The notes beneath the pieces were generated by a model. That model did no database searches and was not told where the DNA came from. It was given only the letters and a program-made list of their open reading frames with translations. A stretch of 64,000 bases of DNA, taken from positions 7,051,001-7,115,000 of the forward strand of contig NZ_JACHMI010000001.1 in the NCBI RefSeq assembly GCF_014207985.1, written 5' to 3'. This document shows, piece after piece, positions 24,528 through 33,792 of the stretch (the first letter of the stretch is position 1; each line of letters starts with the position of its first letter). The position numbers and the translations under genes were made by a program. The stretch is from Nonomuraea rubra (GTDB taxonomy: Bacteria > Actinomycetota > Actinomycetes > Streptosporangiales > Streptosporangiaceae).

Positions 24528-25732
24528 GACCCCTACTGATCACCGTCGGCAGCCGCGGCGATGTCCAGCCCTACCTCGCCCTGGCCAACGGGCTGCTGGC
24601 CGCCGGGCACCGGCCACTGCTGGCCGCACCCCGCCGCTTCGAGCCGCTCGCCACCGCCCGCGGGGTGGACTTCGCGCCGCTGAACGACGAGATGCTCGCG
24701 CTGCAGGACAAGGTCCAGGGGCAGGGCGTGCGCGCCGCCGTCACCGCCGCCCGCTCGGTCAAGCCGATGCTCCGCCGCCTGCTCGACGACCAGGCCGCGC
24801 TCGCCGCCCACCAGGCCGACGTCGTCGTCTACCACCCCAAGTCCCTCGGCGGCCCCTACCTCGCCGAGAAGCTCGGCGTCCCGGCGCTCGCCGGCCTGCT
24901 CCTGCCGCTCTACCTGCCCACCGCCGCCTTCCCCTCCCCCATCCTCCCGGTACGGGTGCCGCCCGCCCTCAACCGGGCGACCTGGCGCGTCTCCTCCGCC
25001 GTCGAGGCGCCCTACCGCGGCACGGTGCGGGACTGGCGGGCCGGGGCGCTCGGCCTGCGCGACGGATTCCACCCGGTGGCCGACCTGGTCAAGGCGGGCG
25101 GCGTCCTGCACGCCTGGAGCCCGCACCTGCTCCCGGCACCCGCCGACTGGCCCGCCGACGCCCACCCCACCGGCTTCTGGACCATGCCCGCCCCCGGCGA
25201 CTGGACCCCGCCCGAACGGCTGGCCCGCTTCCTCGACGACGGCGACCCGCCCGTCTACGTCGGCTTCGGCAGCTCCTCCAGCGGCGACCCGGAGACGCTG
25301 ACCGCCACGGTGCTGGAGGCCGTCCGGCTGACCGGGCGCCGCGCCGTCCTGGCCACCGGCTGGGGTGCGCTGCGGCCGGGCGCGGAGCCGGGTGGCGTGC
25401 TGGTCATCGAGGAGGCCCCGCACGAGTGGCTGCTGCCCCGGATGGCGGTCGCCGTGCACCACGGCGGCATCGGCACGGTGGCCGCCGCCCTGCGCGCCGG
25501 CGTCCCCCAGGTGGTCCGCCCGTTCCTCGGCGACCAGCCGTTCTGGGCCGGACGCCTGCACCGCCTCGGCGTCGCCCCGCCACCCGTCACCGGCCGCCTC
25601 ACCCCGGCTCGCCTGGCCGCCGCCATCGACGCCGCGACCGCCCTGGCCCCCGCCGCCCGCGCACTCGCCGCACCCGTCCGCGCCGAGGACGGCGTCGCCG
25701 CCGCCGTCGCCCGCATCAGCCGCCCGAGGTGA
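24524..25732 (+). CDS. GT1-family glycosyltransferase (UDP-sugar, sterol/MGT-like)
   Basis: 402 residues. The ATG at 24524 overlaps the preceding stop. A GT-B enzyme: N-terminal acceptor domain starting LLITVGSRGDVQPYLALANGL, C-terminal donor domain with PVYVGFGSSSS and the nucleotide-sugar motif APHEWLLPRMAVAVHHGGIGT, then PFLGDQPFWAGRL. This is the sterol-glucosyltransferase/macrolide-glycosyltransferase group, transferring a sugar from a UDP or TDP donor to a lipophilic acceptor, often to inactivate a drug. Coupling to a MarR regulator supports inducible resistance, which is inference. Confidence 0.9.
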   Translation: MRPLLITVGSRGDVQPYLALANGLLAAGHRPLLAAPRRFEPLATARGVDFAPLNDEMLALQDKVQGQGVRAAVTAARSVKPMLRRLLDDQAALAAHQADVVVYHPKSLGGPYLAEKLGVPALAGLLLPLYLPTAAFPSPILPVRVPPALNRATWRVSSAVEAPYRGTVRDWRAGALGLRDGFHPVADLVKAGGVLHAWSPHLLPAPADWPADAHPTGFWTMPAPGDWTPPERLARFLDDGDPPVYVGFGSSSSGDPETLTATVLEAVRLTGRRAVLATGWGALRPGAEPGGVLVIEEAPHEWLLPRMAVAVHHGGIGTVAAALRAGVPQVVRPFLGDQPFWAGRLHRLGVAPPPVTGRLTPARLAAAIDAATALAPAARALAAPVRAEDGVAAAVARISRPR

Positions 25733-25929
25733 GCCGGGCCTCGGCGGGCGGCAACGTGGCCCGGCACGCTCATGGCGTCCGCTGGGGCCGGGGCGGCGGC
25801 GCGCCACCGTAGCGAATCCGTCAAGAAACGTCTGGCGGGACCGATCCGGCGCTGTTACCGTCGGTGGTGGAGCGCCGGGAAGCCTGGTCGGCAACGTCAC
25901 ATCGGACCGGCTTCAGGGAGGCGCCCCCC

Positions 25930-26823
25930 ATGGCGAGCAGTCCTGCCGTATTCATCGATAGCCTGGTCAAGTGCTACGGCAAGGTCCGTGCCCTGGACGG
26001 GCTCGACCTCAACGTGCACACCGGCGAGGTCCACGGGTTCCTCGGCCCGAACGGCTCGGGCAAGACCACGACGTTGCGCATCCTGCTCGGCCTGCTGCGC
26101 GCCGACGCCGGGCACGCCGAGCTGCTCGGCGGTGACCCGTGGCGGGACGCGGTCGAGCTGCACCGGCGGCTGGCGTACGTGCCGGGCGACGTCGTCCTGT
26201 GGCCCGCGCTGTCCGGTGGCGAGGCCATCGACCTGCTCGGACGGCTGCGCGGCGGCCTCGACCGGCGGCGCAAGGCGGCCCTGTGCGAGCGCTTCGATCT
26301 CGATCCCACCCGCAAGGGCCGCGCCTACTCCAAGGGCAACCGCCAGAAGGTCGCGCTGATCGCCGCCCTGGCCTCGGACGTCGAGCTGCTGCTCCTCGAC
26401 GAGCCGACCTCGGGCCTGGACCCGCTCATGGAGGCGGCCTTCCGCGAGACGATCCGGGACGAGCGCGCCCAGGGGCGTACGGTGCTGCTGTCCAGCCACC
26501 TGCTGTCCGAGGTGGAGGCCCTGTGCGACCAGGTCACCATCATCCGTGACGGCCGCGCCGTCCAGACGGGCACGCTGGCCGAGCTGCGCCACCTCACCCG
26601 CACCTCCATCACCGCCGCCCTCGATCGGGTCCCCGGCGAGCTGGCCCGGCTGGACGGCGTGCACGACCTGACCGTCGAGGGCGCGCAGGTCCGTTTCCAG
26701 GTCGACGCGGGCCACCTGGAGCAGGCGTTGCGCCTGCTGACGGACTCGGGCGTGCGCGCGCTGACGTGTCAGCCGCCCACGCTGGAGGAGCTGTTCCTGC
26801 GCCACTACCAGGTCGCGCCATGA
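25930..26823 (+). CDS. ABC transporter ATP-binding protein (antibiotic-exporter type)
   Basis: 297 residues. The start at ATG 25930 is preferred because an ABC domain begins 9 residues later. Walker [17 protein letters not shown], signature [15 protein letters not shown] (a known variant of LSGGQ in this family), Walker [14 protein letters not shown], switch His in [12 protein letters not shown]. The roughly 80-residue C-terminal extension is typical of drug-exporter ATPases. It overlaps the permease gene by 4 bp (ATGA). The pair should export a lipophilic compound across the cell membrane. Confidence 0.93.
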   Translation: MASSPAVFIDSLVKCYGKVRALDGLDLNVHTGEVHGFLGPNGSGKTTTLRILLGLLRADAGHAELLGGDPWRDAVELHRRLAYVPGDVVLWPALSGGEAIDLLGRLRGGLDRRRKAALCERFDLDPTRKGRAYSKGNRQKVALIAALASDVELLLLDEPTSGLDPLMEAAFRETIRDERAQGRTVLLSSHLLSEVEALCDQVTIIRDGRAVQTGTLAELRHLTRTSITAALDRVPGELARLDGVHDLTVEGAQVRFQVDAGHLEQALRLLTDSGVRALTCQPPTLEELFLRHYQVAP

Positions 26824-28478
26824 CCGCCACCCCGGCGCCGCCGGGGCTCGCGACGACCGGCACGCCGGCGCTGGTAGGGCGAGCGATGACGGGCACGCCG
26901 GCGCTGGTGCGGCTCGCGCTGCGCCGCGACCGCCTCCTGCTGCCCTCGTGGGTCGCCGTCATCGCCGGGCTCGTCACCGCCAGCGCCTCGGCCATCGCCG
27001 AGCTGTACCCGCAGGCGGCCCAGCGCATCGCGCTCGGCGTCACCATCGGCTCCGCGCCCGCGTTGCAGGCGCTGACCGGGCCCGTCTACGACGCCGCCTC
27101 GGTCGGCGGCCTGACCGCCTGGCGCGTGACCACGATGGCCTCGGTGCTGGCCGCGCTGATGAGCATCCTCGTGGTGATCCGGCACACCCGCGCCGAGGAG
27201 GAGAGCGGCCGGGCCGAGCTGGTCGGCGCCTGCCCCGTCGGCCGGCACGCGCTCCCGGCCTCCGGGGTGCTGGTGGCCGCGGGCGCGAACCTGCTGATCG
27301 GCGTGCTCATCACGCTCGGCCTGGCCGGGCAGGGGCTGCCGGTCGCGGGCTCGCTCGCCTTCGGCGCCGCGGTGAGCGGCACCGGCTGGACCTTCACCGG
27401 CGTCGCCGTCCTGGCCGGGCAGCTCACCGCGCACGCCCGCACCGCCAGCGCCGTCGCGGTCGCGGCCCTCGGCGCGGCCTTCCTGCTGCGCGCCCTCGGC
27501 GACGCGGCCCGGATCGAGGCGCTGTCCTGGCTGTCGCCGCTGGGCTGGGCCCAGCGGGTACGCGCCTTCGCCGGCGAACGCTGGTGGGTGCTCATCCTGT
27601 TCGCCGCCACCGGGCCTGCCCTGGCCGGGCTGGCGGCCCTCCTGGCCAGGCGGCGCGACCTGGGCGCCGGGCTGCTCGCACCGCGTTCCGGCCCGCGCGA
27701 CGCCGCCGCCTCCCTACGGGGTACGGTCGCGCTGGCCTGGCGGCTGCACCGCGGGGTGCTCCTGGGCTGGACGGCGGCGTTCACGATCGGGGGCGCGCTG
27801 TTCGGGGCGCTGGCCCACAGCGTCGGCGACCTCGTGCGCGACAACCCGCAACTGGCCGCGCTGCTCTCCCGCATGGGCGGCGGCGCGGGCCTGCTGACCG
27901 ACACGTTCCTGGCGGCGGAGCTGAGCGTGCTCGGCCTGATCGCCGGCGGCTACGCCGTTCAGGCCACGCTGCGGTTACAGGGCGAGGAGTCGGCGCTCAG
28001 GGCCGACCCCGTCCTGGCCACCGCCGTGCCCCGATGGCGCTGGGCGGCCGGCCACCTCGGCATGGCGCTGGCCGGCAGCGCCGCGATCCTGGCCGCGGGC
28101 GGCGTGGCCGCCGGGGTCACCCACGGCCTCAGGATCGGCGAACCCGCGCTGCAGGTGCCGCGGCTGCTCGGCGCGGCGCTGGTCCAGGTGCCCGCCACCT
28201 GGACCCTGGCCGGGATCGCGATGCTGCTGTTCGGGCTGCTCCCCCGGCTGACCGCGCTCGCCTGGGCGGCGCTGATCGCGTTCGCCCTGCTCGCCCAGCT
28301 CGGCGAGCTGCTGCAGCTCGACGACCGGATCCGGAGCCTGTCGCCCTTCGCGCACGTGCCGCGGGCCCTTCCCGGGCCGGTGGACCCGGGCCCGCTGCTG
28401 GGCCTGTGCCTGGTCACCATGGTCCTCGTCCTGGCCGGCGTCCTCGCCTTCCAGCGACGTGACCTGCGGGGGGATTGA
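26820..28478 (+). CDS. ABC transporter permease, polyketide-antibiotic-exporter type
   Basis: 552 residues, overlapping the ATPase stop by 4 bp. About twelve hydrophobic segments in two similar halves. The N-terminal portion has [17 protein letters not shown] and [22 protein letters not shown], the second half [25 protein letters not shown]. This is the family seen with tetronasin-type self-resistance exporters. The N-terminus contains an 11-residue duplication ([11 protein letters not shown] / [11 protein letters not shown]) from a 33-bp tandem repeat. Substrate unknown. No polyketide synthase genes are in view. Confidence 0.9.
   Translation: MTATPAPPGLATTGTPALVGRAMTGTPALVRLALRRDRLLLPSWVAVIAGLVTASASAIAELYPQAAQRIALGVTIGSAPALQALTGPVYDAASVGGLTAWRVTTMASVLAALMSILVVIRHTRAEEESGRAELVGACPVGRHALPASGVLVAAGANLLIGVLITLGLAGQGLPVAGSLAFGAAVSGTGWTFTGVAVLAGQLTAHARTASAVAVAALGAAFLLRALGDAARIEALSWLSPLGWAQRVRAFAGERWWVLILFAATGPALAGLAALLARRRDLGAGLLAPRSGPRDAAASLRGTVALAWRLHRGVLLGWTAAFTIGGALFGALAHSVGDLVRDNPQLAALLSRMGGGAGLLTDTFLAAELSVLGLIAGGYAVQATLRLQGEESALRADPVLATAVPRWRWAAGHLGMALAGSAAILAAGGVAAGVTHGLRIGEPALQVPRLLGAALVQVPATWTLAGIAMLLFGLLPRLTALAWAALIAFALLAQLGELLQLDDRIRSLSPFAHVPRALPGPVDPGPLLGLCLVTMVLVLAGVLAFQRRDLRGD
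26850..26915. repeat. 33-bp imperfect tandem duplication at permease 5' end
   Basis: Two 33-bp units (26850-26882 and 26883-26915) share the central run GGCACGCCGGCGCTGGT and duplicate 11 residues ahead of the first membrane helix. In frame. Confidence 0.7.
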
Positions 28479-28480
28479 GC

Positions 28481-29419
28481 ATGCTGCCGCTGGTCGCCCT
28501 CAGCGTGCTGGGGCTGGTCGTGCTCGCCCTCGCCGCCGACCACCTGGTGCTCGGCTCCGGACGGCTGGCCGAGCGGCTCGGCCTGCAGCCCGTCGTGGTG
28601 GGCGTGGTCGTGATCGGGTTCGGCACGAGCGCGCCGGAGCTCGTGGTGACCGCGACGGCGAGCTTGCGGGGCCGGACCGACCTGGCGCTGGCCGGGCTGG
28701 TCGGCTCGAACATCGTCAACGTGACGCTGATCCTCGGCGTCTGCGGGCTGGCGGCGGCGCTGGCCGTGCGCTCGTCGGTGCTGCGGCGGGAGGCGCCGCT
28801 GTCGGTGGCGGCGGTCACGCTGTTCGCGATCGCCGCCCTGTCGGGGCTCGGCTTCGGCGCGGGCGCCGTCCTGGTCGTGGCCCTGGCCGGGGCGCTGGTG
28901 CTGCTGCTGCGCTTCGCCCGGCAGGCGCCAGGCGACCCGGTCGCGGCGGAGACGGCGGACTACCTGGAGACGTCCGTACGCCCGAGGCTGGCGGCCGAGG
29001 TGCCGCGGACGCTGCTCGGCCTGGCCGGAACGCTGCTGGGAGCGCAACTACTCGTGGCCAACGCCTCCGAGCTGGCCATCCAGGCGGGCCTGTCACCGGA
29101 CCTGGTGGGGTTCACCCTGGTCGCGCTCGGCACCTCGCTGCCCGAGCTGGTCACCTCCCTCCAGGCCCAGCGGCGTGGTGACAGCGACCTGGTGGTCGGC
29201 AACCTGCTCGGCAGCAACCTGATCAACAGCCTGGCCGGCGGCGCCGTCATCGCGTTCGCCGGCACCGCGCCGCCCGCCCTGGCCCCGGCCGTCATCGCCG
29301 CGATGGCCGGGGTCAGCGGTCTCACCTGGGCCCTGCTGGCGCGCGGCAAACGGCTCAGCCGCAGGGAGTCGGCTCTGCTGCTGGGGGTGTACGTCGCGCT
29401 CCTGCCTCTCGTCACCTGA
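28481..29419 (+). CDS. sodium/calcium antiporter-like membrane protein (CaCA family)
   Basis: 312 residues. ATG 28481 follows a G-run and begins 3 bp after the permease stop. About ten hydrophobic segments arranged as two inverted repeats. Both alpha-repeats keep the ion-binding residues: GFGTSAPELVVTATASLRG with GLVGSNIVNV, and ALGTSLPELVTSLQAQRRG with NLLGSNLINS. The family exchanges Na+ (or H+ or K+) for Ca2+ across the cell membrane. Close spacing suggests co-transcription with the ABC exporter, though a functional link is not obvious. Confidence 0.93.
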   Translation: MLPLVALSVLGLVVLALAADHLVLGSGRLAERLGLQPVVVGVVVIGFGTSAPELVVTATASLRGRTDLALAGLVGSNIVNVTLILGVCGLAAALAVRSSVLRREAPLSVAAVTLFAIAALSGLGFGAGAVLVVALAGALVLLLRFARQAPGDPVAAETADYLETSVRPRLAAEVPRTLLGLAGTLLGAQLLVANASELAIQAGLSPDLVGFTLVALGTSLPELVTSLQAQRRGDSDLVVGNLLGSNLINSLAGGAVIAFAGTAPPALAPAVIAAMAGVSGLTWALLARGKRLSRRESALLLGVYVALLPLVT

Positions 29420-29443
29420 CCGGGCGGCGCTCAAAGCTGAGAA

Positions 29444-29650
29444 ATGCGACTCGCCGACCCGCATCGGTCACGCGCCGTGCTCATGGGCACGTCCGTGTTC
29501 CGCTCGCCAGAGCTCCAGCCCTCACCCGCGGTGGCCAACAACCTGGCGGGCATGTACCAGGTGCTGACCGATCCCGCCCGAAGAGGTCCGCGACGCGGTC
29601 GTCGCCTACGGCGGCCAGCGGTGGCGCGCCTGAACCGCCCCGGGCCGTGA
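29444..29650 (+). pseudogene. remnant of a caspase-like (EACC-type) protein N-terminus
   Basis: 68 codons. The first 45 residues (RSRAVLMGTSVFRSPELQPS, then PAVANNLAGMYQVLTDPA) match the opening strand and helix of actinobacterial caspase-like peptidases, which typically start RSRAVLIGTSxYxxxxLPDLPAVxNNL. After LTDPA the homology ends and Arg-rich out-of-frame sequence runs to a stop. The catalytic His and Cys regions are missing. A deletion remnant rather than a working gene. Confidence 0.5.
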
Positions 29651-29677
29651 AGGCTCCCTGACGAACTCGGACGTCGC

Positions 29678-32600
29678 CTAGGCCTCCGGCGCCAGCTCGC
29701 TCCGCGCGCTCGCCGCGGCCGCCACCACCTTGTCCCTCTGCTCCTCGGTCAGGTGCCCTGCCGCCACGAACTCCCCGGCCGTCCTGGCGATCGTGGAGAC
29801 GAACCGTCCGTGGGTCGCGAACGGCGCGTGGTCCCAGACGACGTCGAGGAACGTCAGCCCGTCGGTGCCGGGCGAAGGGATCCCGCTGACCGGGACGTCG
29901 TACCTGGGCAGCCCGTCGTCGCGTTTCACGTTGGGAACGCCGGAGTCGATGCTCCCGAACACGATCTCCGGCTCCACCCTGCGGAAGTACGCCGAGTGCG
30001 CCTGGGTGTCGCCGACGTACCACGGGCGCAGGGTGAACCCGTGCGTCGTGAAGATCGGGTCTCCTGCCGTGCTCGTGCCGGCCCGCGTGATGGCCGCCCG
30101 CGAGTAGTCGCCGTCCCGCTTGAGGTACCGGTAGAGCGACAGCTCGCGGTAGGTGCCGCCACCGGGGTCGCCGACGATCGGCATGAGCAGCGGGCCCCAC
30201 ATGACGGACTGCGTGTCCGGCCGGTCGATGGCGCGCTCGATCCGGATGCCGAACGGCATCGAGACGTCGATGACGTCACCGGGACGCCAGGTGCGGCGCA
30301 GCGTCACGTAGGTGCCGGGCTCCGCGGCCCGGATCGGCGCCCTGGTTCCGTTGATCCGCACGGTGAAGCCGCTCCTGGCCCATGCGGGGACGCGCAGCTT
30401 GATGTCGAGGCTGCCGCTGCCGTCGACGATGAGCTTCGTGCCGGCCTCGCGCGGGAAGTTCGTCTCCTGGGTCACGGCGAAGCCCTTCTCCGCCCAGGTC
30501 ACGGTGGACGGCACGAAGAGGTTGACCCAGAGGGCCGAGCCGTCGGCGGACTTGAAGTACACGGTGTCCTGGTACTTGGTGTGGTTCTCCAGCCCGGTTC
30601 CCCCGCAGCAGGTGCCGGTGTTGCCGTAGGACCTGTTCGCGCCGGGCGTCAGGGGCTGGAAGTAGGTGACCTGCGGGTTGCTCGTGGTGGCCGTGTCGGC
30701 TCGCGAACCGGCGATCTGGTTGAAGACGGCCCGCTCGTAGTAGTCGAGATAGGCCGGGTCCTGCGTGTGGAAGAAGAGGTTGCGGGCCAGCTTGGACACG
30801 TTGTAGATGGAGCAGGTCTCCGCACCGCCCTGGGCGATCGCGTTGGCGATGTTGTCCCGGTTCTGGAACATCTCGAGGTTGTTGTTGGAGCCCGGGTAGT
30901 TCCCGCCGGTGCCTCCGTGCGAGAACATGCGGTGCGGGACGACCATGCCGAAGAAGTTCTTCGCCGCCTGGAGGTAGTCCCGGTCGCCGCTCTGCTCGAA
31001 GATCCGCATGTAGCCGACGAAGTTGGGCACGTGCTGGTTGACGTGCAGCCGGGCCGGACGACGCCGGCCGAGCTCGGCCGGGTCGGTCACCACGAGGATG
31101 TCCCGGTTCTCGACGCAGGCGCCGAAGAGGGACTCCCGGTTGTCGAAGAGCTTCGCCGTTTCGAGGTGCCTGGCGTCACCGGTCAGGGCGTAGATCTCCG
31201 GGAACACCTCGTTGGCGCCGCCGTACTCGCCGGCGATGTAGGTGTCCCACATGAGGTTGAGGTCGCTCCTGGTGATGGGCCCCGGGTATTGCGGGTGGTT
31301 CTTGTCTCCGATGGTCAGGGCGAGGTGCGCCCACTCCGCCATCTTGACGACGACGTCGCGGGCCTGCTCGTTGCCGGTCAGGTGGTAGGCGTCCAGCAGG
31401 CCCCGCATGATCTTGTGCTGGGTGTACCAGGGTGCCCAGACGTTCGTGTCGAGGTTGCTGCCGTAGACGGCGAACCTGGGCGGCCCGAGCCGGAGCACGG
31501 CGTCCTCCGGGATGGCCCCGAGATAGCCGGGATGGGTGGGCACCCACGTCCCGCCACCCCCCTGCGTGGCGGGGACGATGCCGGCGTCGCGGCCGTTCGG
31601 TGACGAGTCGAGCGCGGTCGATCCGCCTTCCTCGTCGAAGCGGTACCAGGCGATGTTCCCGCCTCCCGTGGATCCCGCGGCGGAGCTCGTGAGGGACTGG
31701 ACCTCTCCCGCGCTGAGCGCGCGGTCGAAGATGTGGAACTCGTCGATGGTGGCGTCGAGGAGCGGGTCTCCGTACTGGGACCGGCCGATCCAGATGTTGC
31801 CCGGGACGCCGAGGCTGGTCGGGTCGAGCGTCATGGTGGTGTTCGTGGCCACCGCCGAGCCGTTGACGTACAGCGTTCCGACGGTGCCCGAGAGGGTGAC
31901 GGCGAGGTGGACCCACTGCCCGGCCGGCAGGGCCGACGTGCCCGTGATCTGCTGTTCCTGACCGCTGCCGCCCACGGTGATGGCGAACCGCGGCGGGTTT
32001 CCGGTCACGCCCGCGCGGGCGGTCAGGAACATGTTGACCGTGGTGTTCTGGCCGAAGTCGAAGACCCTGCTCCAGTTCTGTGCCGAGGCGAGGTTGACCC
32101 AGGTCGCGATCGTGAAGTCGGTGAGCTGGGACACCGCTTCCTGGGGCAGCCGCAGATGCTCCGCGCTGGTGCCGCCGTTGAGGCGCAGACCTCTGCCGAA
32201 GCGTCCCTCGACCCGGCCGATGACGGGCTCCTCGGCCTCGTCGCCCCCGCCGGGAGTGTCCATCCGCGCGGTGATGGCGGCCTGGCACGCGGCGAGCTCC
32301 TCCACCATCCAGTCGAGCTTGTCCTTGAAGACCTGCTGGCCCTGGTCCGCGTAGGCCTGGGCGAGGGCGCTCAGGTAGTGGCCGGCCCAGTGCCCGCTCA
32401 GCAGCCCGCCGTTCTCCCAGCCTCCGGGCACCTGCAGGCCCGGAGGGTTCGGCCGGCCGGCCTGGTCGTTGAAGAGGACGAGGAAGCGGCGTTCGTCGAA
32501 CGCCTGCAGGAACGCCTTCATCCGGTCACGCTTCTCCTGCAGCAGACCGGCGTTCAGGCGGATCTCGTGCAGCGGGAACGGCCTGACCGCCGTGTTGCTC

Positions 32601-32758
32601 CCCGCCCCGACGTACGGGATCCCGGCCGGCCCCGGCGCCGCGGTCGTGGTCTGCGCTGCCGCGGGAACGGGCCTGGCCGTCACGGCTAACGCCAGGCCGG
32701 CGGCAGACGCGCGGACGAATGTGCGGCGGCTCACTCCCGGCTGCTCGGACGCTGTCAT
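29678..32758 (-). CDS. exported GH127-type beta-L-arabinofuranosidase with inserted LamG domain
   Basis: 1026 residues. N-terminal twin-arginine signal (VSRRTFVRASAAGLALAVTA). Residues about 45-170 and 385-1000 belong to the GH127/DUF1680 fold: GLLSGHWAGHYLSALAQAY, then MWDTYIAGEYGG, GGAETCSIYN (Glu and Cys of the zinc site) and GTCCGGTGLENHTKY (paired Cys, one the nucleophile in characterised members). A concanavalin-like LamG module of roughly 190 residues (FTIATWVNLASAQNWSRVFD) is inserted after the first helices instead of being at an end. Expected to release arabinofuranose from plant or wall glycans outside the cell. Two LacI-type operators precede it. Confidence 0.9.
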   Translation of the reverse strand: MTASEQPGVSRRTFVRASAAGLALAVTARPVPAAAQTTTAAPGPAGIPYVGAGSNTAVRPFPLHEIRLNAGLLQEKRDRMKAFLQAFDERRFLVLFNDQAGRPNPPGLQVPGGWENGGLLSGHWAGHYLSALAQAYADQGQQVFKDKLDWMVEELAACQAAITARMDTPGGGDEAEEPVIGRVEGRFGRGLRLNGGTSAEHLRLPQEAVSQLTDFTIATWVNLASAQNWSRVFDFGQNTTVNMFLTARAGVTGNPPRFAITVGGSGQEQQITGTSALPAGQWVHLAVTLSGTVGTLYVNGSAVATNTTMTLDPTSLGVPGNIWIGRSQYGDPLLDATIDEFHIFDRALSAGEVQSLTSSAAGSTGGGNIAWYRFDEEGGSTALDSSPNGRDAGIVPATQGGGGTWVPTHPGYLGAIPEDAVLRLGPPRFAVYGSNLDTNVWAPWYTQHKIMRGLLDAYHLTGNEQARDVVVKMAEWAHLALTIGDKNHPQYPGPITRSDLNLMWDTYIAGEYGGANEVFPEIYALTGDARHLETAKLFDNRESLFGACVENRDILVVTDPAELGRRRPARLHVNQHVPNFVGYMRIFEQSGDRDYLQAAKNFFGMVVPHRMFSHGGTGGNYPGSNNNLEMFQNRDNIANAIAQGGAETCSIYNVSKLARNLFFHTQDPAYLDYYERAVFNQIAGSRADTATTSNPQVTYFQPLTPGANRSYGNTGTCCGGTGLENHTKYQDTVYFKSADGSALWVNLFVPSTVTWAEKGFAVTQETNFPREAGTKLIVDGSGSLDIKLRVPAWARSGFTVRINGTRAPIRAAEPGTYVTLRRTWRPGDVIDVSMPFGIRIERAIDRPDTQSVMWGPLLMPIVGDPGGGTYRELSLYRYLKRDGDYSRAAITRAGTSTAGDPIFTTHGFTLRPWYVGDTQAHSAYFRRVEPEIVFGSIDSGVPNVKRDDGLPRYDVPVSGIPSPGTDGLTFLDVVWDHAPFATHGRFVSTIARTAGEFVAAGHLTEEQRDKVVAAAASARSELAPEA

Positions 32759-32786
32759 GGTCCGTTTCCCTTCGCTTGCGAGCGGA

Positions 32787-32818
32787 TGATAGCGCTAACA
32801 TTTCTGTTAGCGCTAACA
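32787..32818. promoter_or_regulatory. two LacI-type operators upstream of the GH127 gene
   Basis: TGTTAGCGCTAACA (32805-32818) is a perfect 14-bp palindrome. TGATAGCGCTAACA (32787-32800) is a near copy 18 bp away. Both lie 29-60 bp upstream of the GH127 start, and the central CG flanked by symmetric arms is typical of LacI-family sites. No LacI gene is in the window, so the repressor is encoded elsewhere. Confidence 0.8.
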
Positions 32819-32909
32819 ATCGAGTTCATGGATGAGGTGCTTAGGACGCCTGATGAACTCAGTAAGCCTTCACCCGATATCACCGGCCAGGGCGGCCCGC
32901 CGACTGTTA

Positions 32910-32928
32910 CTGATGTGTTGCACATCAG
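32910..32928. terminator. hairpin downstream of the sulfotransferase gene
   Basis: CTGATGTG-TTG-CACATCAG is a perfect 8-bp inverted repeat lying 43 bp beyond the stop of the minus-strand sulfotransferase and 90 bp from the LacI sites. A terminator or a protein-binding site. Not decidable from sequence. Confidence 0.4.
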
Positions 32929-32970
32929 GATGCGGAATACCGCAGGCCGCCCGATGCCCGTTCGAAAGGG

Positions 32971-33678
32971 TCAGGCGGTGGGGTGGAACGGAAGCCCGAT
33001 GTTCTCCCCCTGCATCAGCCTGTCGATCGACTGCTGCATCACCTTGCTGTCGTTCAGGTGCGGGAACGGCTCGCCGGCAGGGACGTGCACGCCCAGGAAC
33101 CGGCAGAGCGGCTCCCACCCTTCCCGCACGTCGAACACGAGCAGCCGCTCAGGCGGCAGGCTCTCCTTCACCGTGGCCGCGTGCCGCTCGAAGGCCGCGA
33201 TGCTGTCCTTCTCGTCGGGGACCTCGCCGAAGGGCCGGTCGCTGCCCAGCCCCTCCCTGATCATGCGCTCGAGCAGCGGGCGGGTGGTCTGCATGTTCTG
33301 CACCAGACCGGCCATCTCCGGTGCCAGCCGCTCGGCCTGTAACCGCGCCGGGCCGTTGGCGATGAGCGTCCGCATGCTCGCGAACCAGGCGGACGGGTCG
33401 CGTACCGTGAGGACGACCTTGGCCTCGGGGTACGCGGCCGCCAGCTCGCGCCAGAAGAACGAGGCAGGCCAGTCCACAGCGGAACGGAATCCCTCGAACA
33501 CGGCATCCCAGTCCGGCACCACGTCCCTGTCGGCCAGGGGCGCCCACCGCAGGGCACGGTCGCGGTCGGACCCGACGTCGAACATGTGGTGGCAGGGCCC
33601 GAACCCGAGCCGCTCCAGTGCCGCCTTCATCGAGCTCGTACCAGTGCGCGGGAATCCCGCGCCGATCACGGTCAGCAT
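32971..33678 (-). CDS. sulfotransferase-family P-loop protein
   Basis: 235 residues. The N-terminal strand-loop-helix VIGAGFPRTGTSSMKAALERLG is the 5'-phosphosulfate-binding loop of PAPS sulfotransferases. AKVVLTVRDPSAWFASM is the 3'-phosphate-binding motif. The C-terminus (RLLVFDVREGWEPLCRFLGV) matches the small sulfotransferase group common in fungi and actinomycetes. Cytoplasmic; acceptor unknown. 114 bp separate it from the FAD monooxygenase stop on the same strand. Confidence 0.9.
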   Translation of the reverse strand: MLTVIGAGFPRTGTSSMKAALERLGFGPCHHMFDVGSDRDRALRWAPLADRDVVPDWDAVFEGFRSAVDWPASFFWRELAAAYPEAKVVLTVRDPSAWFASMRTLIANGPARLQAERLAPEMAGLVQNMQTTRPLLERMIREGLGSDRPFGEVPDEKDSIAAFERHAATVKESLPPERLLVFDVREGWEPLCRFLGVHVPAGEPFPHLNDSKVMQQSIDRLMQGENIGLPFHPTA

Positions 33679-33792
33679 GGTGATCCTCCATGAGGTGTCG
33701 GCTTGCCCCGATCATGATGGTGTGATCATGAGCCTGGCAATGCCCCTGTCGGCCCCGGAATCCGACGGCACCGCCGTACCGGAGCCGAGAGG

